Source: Petrolisthes cinctipes
Taxonomy: Eukaryota; Arthropoda; Malacostraca; Decapoda; Porcellanidae
Direction: 5' to 3'
Assembly (NCBI GenBank): GCA_033782935.1
Contig: JAWQEG010000286.1
Coordinates: forward strand, 4,353,501-4,417,500
DNA length: 64,000 bases
The translations under genes and the position numbers were made by a program. Under the pieces are notes generated by a model. The model was given only the letters and a program-made list of their open reading frames with translations. It was not told the origin of the DNA and did no database searches. Shown piece after piece: positions 38,417-45,876 of the stretch (position 1 is the first letter of the stretch; every line of letters begins with the position of its first letter).

Positions 38417-40505
38417 GGGTCCCACTCTGGGCTGCCTCACAGGGTGGTCAGCAGCCTGGCCCACCCACGGCTGGGCAGCAAGGATAATTCGCCAGGGCCT
38501 GTCATGGCCCTGGATTACTGTTCCGGTGAGTAACTGTCATCCTTCCTTTCTGACATATGAATTATGGTCTAATCCCGTCCTTGGGCTACCGTTAGGTCAA
38601 AATCAGATTTTCCCTTGCGGTCAAAATCTCTGCCGCTCCTGTCATTCACCCCCCAACCACCCCGGGTCCCTCGGGCCCCGGGGGATTAGGATTAACGGTA
38701 CTCTCACTGACACCTGTCTTCTCCCGTTACAGCCACTACGTCTACCTCCTGCCTCAACCAAAGTGTCACTTTCGGTCGTCCCGCATGTGTTAGAAATGCG
38801 GGAAAAAGGGGTAGTGGAGCGGGCGACGGGAAGGGTCTTTCTTTCTCGTTTATTCACGGTCCCCAAAAAGGATCAGGGAAAAACGAGATTGGTGATGGAC
38901 CTGAGCAAGCTAAACAAATTCGTGAAAACGTTACATTTCAGGATGGTTTCGGTTGCTCAGGCCCGCACAGTTCTGAGGAAGGGAGACTGGTTAGCATCCC
39001 TGGATCTCAAGGATGCGTACTGGCACGTCCCGATCCACCCCAGGTTTCGCCGCTTTCTGGCCTTCCAGGTGGGGACCGAGACGTTCCAGTTTACCAGGCT
39101 CCCTTTCGGTCTTTCTCTAGCTCCGCGAGTCTTCACAAAACTCGTGAGGGTGGTGGCATCCCGTCTGGCAGAGGCGGGTGTCCCCACCCTCATGTACCTG
39201 GACGATTGGTTGCTTCACGCCCCTTCCAAGGAGCAGGTAGCAAACAATGTCCGGGTAGCGAGGGGAGTGCTAGAGGAAATGGGGTTTCTGTTAAACATCC
39301 CCAAGTCCTCTCTCACCCCCACTCGCAAGCTGTGTTGGCTAGGAATAGAGTGGGACTCTCTTTCGGCCACCCTCTCTCTCGCTCCAGACAACGCCCGCCG
39401 GACCCTCCGCCACGTCCGCCGGGCGCATTTTTCCCGTACTTTCTCTCGCCGCCAGTGGGAATCATTGCTCGGGTCCCTAAATTTCGCGGCCCCTGCAATG
39501 CCCCTGGGACGACTGAAACACAGGAGGCTGACGCGGGAGGTAAACCTCCACCTGTCCCCCGCACACAGGGACCTTCCCAGGCAAGTGTCCCCCTCTCTCC
39601 ACCGCCTCCTTCGCCCCTGGCTACGTCCCGGTGCCCTGCATCAGCGGGTCCCCTGGGTGTTCCCTCCCCCGGGGATTACGGTGGCGACAGACGCATCGGA
39701 CGTAGGCTGGGGATACCAGTCTTGCCTGGGACATCAACGGTGCGGGGGATGGAAGGAAGGGGAAAGGCTACTGCACATCAACGCCCGGGAGTTGATGGTA
39801 GCGAAGGAATGGCTCAACAGACACCCTCAGTTTGCCAGGATAGGCGTCCGCTTCGAAATGGACAACGTTGCGGCCGTGCAGTGCCTACAGAAACAGGGCA
39901 CCGTACGGTCGGAAATTCTCCTGTCCCTGTCAGAACAGATTTTTGCAATAGCGGCCAAGAGGGACATTCACCTCTCGGCCCGCTACGTGCCAGGGTGGGA
40001 GAACGATTGGGCGGACGCCCTATCCAGGTTCAGGGGGACGTCAGTCGAGTGGCAACTGCGTCCCCTTGTGTTCGAGTCTCTCTGCCTTCGCTACGGGACA
40101 CCGGAGGTGGACCTATTCGCCTCCCCATCCACGGCCCTACTCCCTCTGTTCCTGACTTTCTCATCCAGAACAGAGGCGGGAGGCCCGGACGCCTTCACGG
40201 AGGACTGGAACAGGTGGGGTCATCTCTACCTCTTCCCACCCCCAGCCACTTCAGTCCTCCTGAAGGCGATCCTCAAGCTGCGCACTTTCAGGGGGAGGGT
40301 TCTCCTCATAGCCCCCCGCTGGCCAGCACAGCCGTGGTTCGGAGAGTTGTCCCGGTGGTGCCCGCATCCCCTTCAGTTGGGATCGGCGTGCCTCTCCAGC
40401 ACCCTGTCTGCACCACTCCAAGCGTCACTGAAACTACACGCTTGGAGTTTCTACGGGGAGTCCTCAGCAAAAGGTTCACTAAGGAGACAGTGGACAAGAT
40501 GTTGA
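38178..40505 (+). CDS. pol: DIRS Pol: reverse transcriptase, RNase H and methyltransferase-like region
   Basis: The frame is open from 38178 to TGA at 40503-40505, with the N-terminal part overlapping the Gag C-terminus in another frame. RT: a VPKK...LVMDL block near 38860-38905, the first catalytic Asp in SLDLKDAY (GAT at 39003), LPFGLSLAP near 39100-39126, and YLDD at 39195-39206. RNase H: TDAS (Asp at 39690), NARE (Glu at 39789), MDN (Asp at 39861) and WADALSR (Asp at 40014), the complete acidic set. The C-terminal part has VDLFAS near 40107, LYLFPPP near 40230 and APRWPAQPWF near 40310, matching the region that DIRS elements carry after RNase H and that is often described as Dam-like methyltransferase. 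The first in-frame ATG (38796) lies inside the RT domain, so translation likely enters by splicing or frameshift from Gag. A 207-nt candidate intron lies at 38526-38732. Function would be RNA-templated cDNA synthesis in Gag particles. Confidence 0.9.
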   Translation, partial: SFCLSVGHVPHSQPDQPTSPGGPPSPPGYRGPPIPLPREHTTGPPRGASSPFEEGYRAPSPTRSPSPPSTTPPRRTAPLEGPTLGCLTGWSAAWPTHGWAARIIRQGLSWPWITVPVSNCHPSFLTYELWSNPVLGLPLGQNQIFPCGQNLCRSCHSPPNHPGSLGPRGIRINGTLTDTCLLPLQPLRLPPASTKVSLSVVPHVLEMREKGVVERATGRVFLSRLFTVPKKDQGKTRLVMDLSKLNKFVKTLHFRMVSVAQARTVLRKGDWLASLDLKDAYWHVPIHPRFRRFLAFQVGTETFQFTRLPFGLSLAPRVFTKLVRVVASRLAEAGVPTLMYLDDWLLHAPSKEQVANNVRVARGVLEEMGFLLNIPKSSLTPTRKLCWLGIEWDSLSATLSLAPDNARRTLRHVRRAHFSRTFSRRQWESLLGSLNFAAPAMPLGRLKHRRLTREVNLHLSPAHRDLPRQVSPSLHRLLRPWLRPGALHQRVPWVFPPPGITVATDASDVGWGYQSCLGHQRCGGWKEGERLLHINARELMVAKEWLNRHPQFARIGVRFEMDNVAAVQCLQKQGTVRSEILLSLSEQIFAIAAKRDIHLSARYVPGWENDWADALSRFRGTSVEWQLRPLVFESLCLRYGTPEVDLFASPSTALLPLFLTFSSRTEAGGPDAFTEDWNRWGHLYLFPPPATSVLLKAILKLRTFRGRVLLIAPRWPAQPWFGELSRWCPHPLQLGSACLSSTLSAPLQASLKLHAWSFYGESSAKGSLRRQWTRC
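38526..38732 (+). other. Putative in-frame pol intron (207 bp)
   Basis: The donor TTCCG|GTGAGT and the acceptor CTTCTCCCGTTACAG|CCACTACG are close to consensus. The length is 69 codons and the frame is open whether or not it is removed. Both joins fall between codons. Removal places a short leader directly before the RT domain. Its composition (TTTTCCC stretches, lower GC) differs from the coding flanks. It could be a constitutive or a retained intron. Confidence 0.65.
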
Positions 40506-41485
40506 GGGCTCATCGTCAGTCTTCGGTGCGACAATACGAATCGTGCTGGAAAAGATTCCAGGACTTCTTGCGAAGACACCCCTCCAGGGTCATCTCGGAG
40601 GACACAGTCCTGGAATTCCTCACGTGGCTCGCCGATTCCACCAACAGGGCCCCGGCGACGGTGCTTGCGCATCACGCAGCCCTGTCTGATCCCCTCCTCC
40701 TGGGTTTTAACATTATAGTTTCGGAGAGGCCTCTCTCTCTCCTGAGGATGGGGATTCGGGCGGGGACCGCACCTCACCAGGCCCAGGCACCCTCCTGGTC
40801 CCTTCATCGTGTCCTTTCCTACCTGACCTTCGAGGGGGTCCCTCTGGAGGTTTGTCACCTCCTCCAGAAAGCTCTCTTCCTGCTCGCCTTAGCTACAGGT
40901 TACAGGGCTTCTCAGTTGGCAGCCCTGACCCGTCACACAGCCTTTTCTTCAGTAACCCCTAACCTTACTTCCTTAACCATTTCCCCCTCCCCTGCTTTTC
41001 TAGCTAAGAGCGAGCAGGCTGACGACAGAATTGGCCCTCTCGCAGTACCCTCGTTCCTGAGGGATGGAAATTTCCACCCCCTCTGCCCAGTCCACGCCTT
41101 TGTTGCATACGTGGAGGCGACGAGAGGGGCTTCTCCGGACCACCTCTTCTACAACTCTAGGTCCGGTAACCCTCTCTTCCCTAGGTCAATCGCTCGCCTT
41201 CTCTGCCGAGTGATAGAGAACGGGGATCCCGGACACGCCCCGAGGGCTCACAGCGTTAGGGGCGTGGCCGCCTCCCTCGCCTTCCTCAGGACTCACTCGG
41301 TGGAGAGGGTCAGGGATTTAGGGGGCTGGGCGTCCACTTCCTCCTTCAGGACGAGGTACCTGTTCCACTCGCTCTCCCCTACCCCCTGTGTGGCTATGGG
41401 TACTCCACCTCCTATTCCCCAGGGTCCCCGCGGGAGACACATGGGGGGGAGGGGCCGCCCGAAGAGAAAAGGTCGGGTGATTTAA
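39749..41485 (+). CDS. DIRS tyrosine recombinase (YR)
   Basis: The frame is open from about 39206 to TAA at 41483-41485. The recognisable recombinase begins near 40430. I set the start at the first usable ATG (39749), but the part before about 40430 overlaps RNase H coding in another frame and is low-complexity, so the true start is uncertain. Core-binding region: QSSVRQYESCWKRFQDFL near 40515-40570. Catalytic residues: Arg in ATGYRASQLAAL (AGG at 40904), HSVR (His at 41249, Arg at 41258), and the Tyr nucleophile in FRTRYLF (TAC at 41357), about 100 nt after the HxxR box, with GGWAS between them. This fits the R-HxxR-Y pattern of DIRS recombinases, which join a circular DNA intermediate to the target without target duplication. 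The C-terminus is basic (GRGRPKRKGR), a plausible nuclear or DNA-binding tail. The protein is about 578 residues if the ATG is right. Confidence 0.87.
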   Translation: MEGRGKATAHQRPGVDGSEGMAQQTPSVCQDRRPLRNGQRCGRAVPTETGHRTVGNSPVPVRTDFCNSGQEGHSPLGPLRARVGERLGGRPIQVQGDVSRVATASPCVRVSLPSLRDTGGGPIRLPIHGPTPSVPDFLIQNRGGRPGRLHGGLEQVGSSLPLPTPSHFSPPEGDPQAAHFQGEGSPHSPPLASTAVVRRVVPVVPASPSVGIGVPLQHPVCTTPSVTETTRLEFLRGVLSKRFTKETVDKMLRAHRQSSVRQYESCWKRFQDFLRRHPSRVISEDTVLEFLTWLADSTNRAPATVLAHHAALSDPLLLGFNIIVSERPLSLLRMGIRAGTAPHQAQAPSWSLHRVLSYLTFEGVPLEVCHLLQKALFLLALATGYRASQLAALTRHTAFSSVTPNLTSLTISPSPAFLAKSEQADDRIGPLAVPSFLRDGNFHPLCPVHAFVAYVEATRGASPDHLFYNSRSGNPLFPRSIARLLCRVIENGDPGHAPRAHSVRGVAASLAFLRTHSVERVRDLGGWASTSSFRTRYLFHSLSPTPCVAMGTPPPIPQGPRGRHMGGRGRPKRKGRVI

Positions 41486-41756
41486 GTCCCGTCACATCAT
41501 CCCATACCTCATCCACATCTTGTACAGCTTCATACTCATCCCCATTCTTCACGTGTACATATGGTGAAAAAGAGTCTATAATAAATTACATTGTTACGGA
41601 ATTCTTGTGTATTCATTTTCCAAACAATTATTAACTACGATGAGTGACAGGAGATATTATTACACAGGATATCTGGATCCTAGTGTCCTCCTTCATCCCC
41701 TCGGGATCACATTACCTGAGCGAGGGCCATAGCCCTAACTCAGAAGACTTGAATAA
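41486..41756 (+). terminator. 3' UTR with poly(A) signal
   Basis: AATAAA lies at 41580-41585, 95 bp after the YR stop codon, followed by T/G-containing sequence. It is the only canonical signal soon after the coding region. In DIRS elements the full-length RNA must extend to the ICR and right end, so this site may serve spliced mRNAs or be read through. That is inference. Confidence 0.55.
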
Positions 41757-41804
41757 GGGGGGGGGGGGGAATGGGGGGGGGGGGGAGGAAAAGGGGGGGG
41801 GGGG
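41757..41804 (+). other. Three consecutive long G-runs (G13, G13, G12)
   Basis: The runs lie at 41757-41769, 41773-41785 and 41793-41804, separated by 3 and 7 bases. Together they could form intramolecular G-quadruplexes in the sense DNA or RNA. They sit between the YR gene and the ICR. Run lengths may be inaccurate because long homopolymers are hard to sequence. Confidence 0.85.
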
Positions 41805-42084
41805 AAATCCATGGGAACCTCCCCCCTCCTCTCCTAGGCCCGAACCTTCGAGTCTACCTATAAAGACTTTATGTGTAACAATTCTGGTCTATAACAGAAT
41901 GGTCTACGGTTATATGGTATAAGCTACTTCTCCCCCACCACGGCGTTTCACCTAGCCAGTGTCGGGAGGGGCGTTAGCTGCTGCCTCACCGGGCTCGGTT
42001 ACCTTTCCTGCCCTCCGCTCTCAACCACTCTTAACTAGCACGTGATTGCCTCCACCTCACCTCCCACCTACCGCATCGCATACT
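41805..42084 (+). other. Non-coding 3' region of the element before the ICR
   Basis: No protein, RNA gene or repeat is recognisable. The stretch is C-rich towards its end. A function in reverse transcription is possible from its position only. Confidence 0.5.
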
Positions 42085-42186
42085 TAGCAACCAGCTGTAC
42101 TGGTTTCACTATACCAATAATAGTGCATTTGTCGCGGCTTCTAGCCGCTTAAATTGTATTTATTGGTTTGTGAAACCAGTACAGCT
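42085..42186 (+). repeat. Internal complementary region (ICR) of the DIRS element
   Basis: Bases 42085-42118 are the exact reverse complement of the first 34 bp of the element. Bases 42119-42121 are AAT. Bases 42122-42186 are the reverse complement of the last 65 bp (42433-42497) with one mismatch (42131 against 42488). The ICR is thus the complement of a head-to-tail circle junction reading GCACT-ATT-ATTGG. In the accepted model for DIRS1 replication the ICR templates the element ends and aligns them for circularisation. Confidence 0.95.
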
Positions 42187-42239
42187 TCTACTGTCCCACC
42201 CACCTCCCGATGAGGCAGGCACTCACTTCTTTCTCATTG
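42187..42239 (+). other. Spacer between ICR and right ITR
   Basis: This short unique stretch holds no recognisable feature. It separates the two complementary structures. Confidence 0.6.
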
Positions 42240-42457
42240 GAGTGGACGAGCGGTATTCAGCGGAGGAGGGGCTTAATACCTCACCTCACCACCACCAGGT
42301 GGCTCCACTATCAGTACAGCGCCAGGTTTGAATTTTATTTACTTCTGATGAACGTCACGGAATTGACCCTTCCAACCCAGATTATGCCTACACGGGGCCT
42401 GGGCTTGTGAAGGGGCCTATTCTATAGCAACCAGCTGTACTGGTTTCACAAACCAAT
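42240..42457 (-). repeat. Right inverted terminal repeat of the DIRS element
   Basis: This 218-bp sequence is the reverse complement of the left ITR. It has one substitution in the body and a different tip, which the ICR also preserves. The near identity implies a recent insertion, provided the repeats were equalised at replication. Confidence 0.93.
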
Positions 42458-42497
42458 AAATACAATTTAAGCGGCTAGAAGCCGCGATAAATGCACT
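42458..42497 (+). other. Right terminal extension with 15-bp hairpin
   Basis: The element extends 40 bp beyond the right ITR. The extension contains GCGGCT-AGA-AGCCGC (42471-42485), a perfect 6-bp stem with a 3-base loop. The same hairpin in complement is in the ICR at 42134-42148. It is absent from the left end, so it marks the right terminus only. A role in RT priming or recombinase recognition is possible. Confidence 0.85.
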
Positions 42498-42500
42498 ATT
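42498..42500. other. Target-site trinucleotide ATT, right copy
   Basis: ATT precedes TTAGGTGCC, where the satellite resumes at the exact next base of its consensus. With the left copy it brackets the element as expected from crossover within a 3-bp identical core. Confidence 0.85.
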
Positions 42501-45500
42501 TTAGGTGCCAAAAAATCGATATCTCAAATTCAGTCCCAAAACACCCGAAAATTCGATATTTAGAGGTCCCAGAAGGTATCTGTACATGCCTACTCCGTGT
42601 TAGAGTATTTTCAAAATACAGGCCAAAAAAATACTGAAAATCGATCTTTTAGGTGCCCAAAAGTCGATATGTGCATACATCTTCTGTACCCGTTTATATC
42701 TCAAATTCTGGCCCTAAACACCCGCAAATTCGATATTTTGCGGTCCCAGAAGCGATCTGTACATGCCTACTCCGTGTTAGAGTATTTTCAAAATTCAGGC
42801 CCAAAACATGCTGAAAATCGATATTTTTGGTGCCCAAAGTCAATATGTGCATGTATCTTCTGTACCCGTTTATATCTCAAATTCAGGCTCAAAACACCCG
42901 AAAATTCAATATTTTGGGGTCCCAGAAGCAATCTGTACAGTGCTAGAATATTTTCAAAATATAGGCTAAAAACATGCTAAAAATCGATCTTTTAGGTGCC
43001 AAAAAGTCGATATCTCAAATTCAGTCCCAAAACACCCGAAAATTCGATATTTAGGGGTCCCAGAAGCGATCTGTACATGCCTACTCCGTGTTAGAGTATT
43101 TTCAAAATACATGCTCAAAACATACTGAAAATCGATCTTTTAGGTGCACAAAAGTCGATATGTGCATGCATCTTCAGTAACCGTTTATATCTCAAATTCA
43201 GGCTCAAAACACCCGAAAATTCAATATTTTGGGGTCCCAGAAGCAATCTGTACATGCCTACTCAGTGTTAGAGTATTTTCAAAATACAGGCCCAAAACAT
43301 GCTGAAAATCGATATTTTAGATGCCCAAAGTCAATATGTGCATGTATCTTCTGTACCCGTTTATATCTCAAATTCAGTCTCAAAACACCCGAAAATTCAA
43401 TATTTTGGGGTCCCAGAAGCAATCTGTACATGCCTACACAGTGCTAGAATATTTTCAAAATATAGGCTAAAAACATGCTAAAAATCGACATTTTAGGTGC
43501 CAAAAAATCGAGATCTCAAATTCAGTCCCAAAACACCCGAAAATTCGATATTTAGAGGTCCCAGAAGGTATCTGTACATGCCTACTCCGTGTTAGAGTAT
43601 TTTCAAAATACAGGCCAAAAAAATACTGAAAATCGATCTTTTAGGTGCCCAAAAGTCGATATGTGCATACATCTTCTGTACCCGTTTATATCTCAAATTC
43701 TGGCCCTAAACACCCGAAAATTCGATATTTTGGGGTCCCAGAAGCGATCTGTACATGCCTACTCCGTGTTAGAGTATTTTCAAAATTCAGGCCCAAAACA
43801 TGCTGAAAATCGATATTTTTGGTGCCCAAAGTCAATATGTGCATGTATCTTCTGTACCCGTTTATATCTCAAATTCAGGCTCAAAACACCCGAAAATTCA
43901 ATATTTTGGGGTCCCAGAAGCAATCTGTACAGTGCTAGAATATTTTCAAAATATAGGCTAAAAACATGCTAAAAATCGACATTTTAGGTGCCAAAAAATC
44001 GATATCTCAAATTCAGTCCCAAAACACCCGAAAATTCGATATTTAGAGGTCCCAGAAGGTATCTGTACATGCCTACTCCGTGTTAGAGTATTTTCAAAAT
44101 ACAGGCCAAAAAAATACTGAAAATCGATCTTTTAGGTGCCCAAAAGTCGATATGTGCATACATCTTCTGTACCCGTTTATATCTCAAATTCTGGCCCTAA
44201 ACACCCGAAAATTCGATATTTTGCGGTCCCAGAAGCGATCTGTACATGCCTACTCCGTGTTAGAGTATTTTCAAAATTCAGGCCCAAAACATGCTGAAAA
44301 TCGATATTTTTGGTGCCCAAAGTCAAGATGTGCATGTATCTTCTGTACCCGTTTATATCTCAAATTCAGGCTCAAAACACCCGAAAATTCAATATTTTGG
44401 GGTCCCAGAAGCAATCTGTACAGTGCTAGAATATTTTCAAAATATAGGCTAAAAACATGCTAAAAATCGATCTTTTAGGTGCCAAAAAGTCGATATCTCA
44501 AATTCAGTCCCAAAACACCCGAAAATTCGATATTTAGGGGTCCCAGAAGCGATCTGTACATGCCTACTCCGTGTTAGAGTATTTTCAAAATACATGCTCA
44601 AAACATACTGAAAATCGATCTTTTAGGTGCACAAAAGTCGATATGTGCATGCATCTTCAGTAACCGTTTATATCTCAAATTCAGGCTCAAAACACCCGAA
44701 AATTCAATATTTTGGGGTCCCAGAAGCAATCTGTACATGCCTACTCAGTGTTAGAGTATTTTCAAAATACAGGCCCAAAACATGCTGAAAATCGATATTT
44801 TAGATGCCCAAAGTCAATATGTGCATGTATCTTCTGTACCCGTTTATATCTCAAATTCAGGCTCAAAACACCCGAAAATTCAATATTTTGGGGTCCCAGA
44901 AGCAATCTGTACATGCCTACACAGTGCTAGAATATTTTCAAAATATAGGCTAAAAACATGCTAAAAATCGACATTTTAGGTGCCAAAAAATCGATATCTC
45001 AAATTCAGTCCCAAAACACCCGAAAATTCGATATTTAGAGGTCCCAGAAGGTATCTGTACATGCCTACTCCGTGTTAGAGTATTTTCAAAATACAGGCCA
45101 AAAAAATACTGAAAATCGATCTTTTAGGTGCCCAAAAGTCGATATGTGCATACATCTTCTGTACCCGTTTATATCTCAAATTCTGGCCCTAAACACCCGA
45201 AAATTCGATATTTTGCGGTCCCAGAAGCGATCTGTACATGCCTACTCCGTGTTAGAGTATTTTCAAAATTCAGGCCCAAAACATGCTGAAAATCGATATT
45301 TTTGGTGCCCAAAGTCAATATGTGCATGTATCTTCTGTACCCGTTTATATCTCAAATTTAGGCTCAAAACACCCGAAAATTCAATATTTTGGGGTCCCAG
45401 AAGCAATCTGTACAGTGCTAGAATATTTTCAAAATATAGGCTAAAAACATGCTAAAAATCGATCTTTTAGGTGCCAAAAAGTCGATATCTCAAATTCAGT

Positions 45501-45562
45501 CCCAAAACACCCGAAAATTCGATATTTAGGGGTCCCAGAAGCGATCTGTACATGCCTACTCC

Positions 45563-45876
45563 GTGTTAGAGTATTTTCAAAATTCAGGCCCAAAACATGC
45601 TGAAAATCGATATTTTTGGTGCCCAAAGTCAAGATGTGCATGTATCTTCTGTACCCGTTTATATCTCAAATTCAGGCTCAAAACACCCGAAAATTCAATA
45701 TTTTGGGGTCCCAGAAGCAATCTGTACAGTGCTAGAATATTTTCAAAATATAGGCTAAAAACATGCTAAAAATCGATCTTTTAGGTGCCAAAAAGTCGAT
45801 ATCTCAAATTCAGTCCCAAAACACCCGAAAATTCGATATTTAGGGGTCCCAGAAGCGATCTGTACATGCCTACTCC
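45563..45876 (+). repeat. Irregular satellite unit: 314-bp dimer
   Basis: A 166-bp second-type monomer is followed by the 148-bp monomer; the first-type monomer is missing. Confidence 0.85.

Larger units (their letters stand above)
35036..42497 (+). mobile_element. Complete DIRS1-like tyrosine-recombinase retrotransposon (7462 bp)
   Basis: The element has the full architecture of the DIRS1 group: inverted terminal repeats, an internal complementary region that juxtaposes complements of both ends, a Gag-like gene with Cys/His motif and RS-rich tract, a reverse transcriptase with YLDD, an RNase H, a C-terminal methyltransferase-like region, and a tyrosine recombinase with an R...HxxR...Y arrangement. 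No DDE integrase, aspartic protease or long terminal direct repeats are seen. GC content is far higher than in the surrounding satellite. The satellite phase is unbroken across it. All frames needed for function look open once introns are removed, and the ITRs are nearly identical, so this is probably a recent and possibly competent insertion. Family assignment is by motif and structure only; no database search was possible. Confidence 0.95.

Noticed and set aside
35036..42497. LTR retrotransposon or cut-and-paste DNA transposon
   Set aside because: Terminal repeats are inverted, not direct. There is an RT, so it is not a DNA transposon. It has a tyrosine recombinase instead of a DDE integrase, and an ICR.
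35036..42497. Ngaro- or PAT-type YR element
   Set aside because: Those groups carry split direct repeats. Here the ends are inverted and matched by an ICR, as in the DIRS1 group.
35033..42500. ATT as an ordinary 3-bp target-site duplication
   Set aside because: ATT also lies at the circle junction preserved in the ICR, so recombination at an identical core explains both copies without target duplication.
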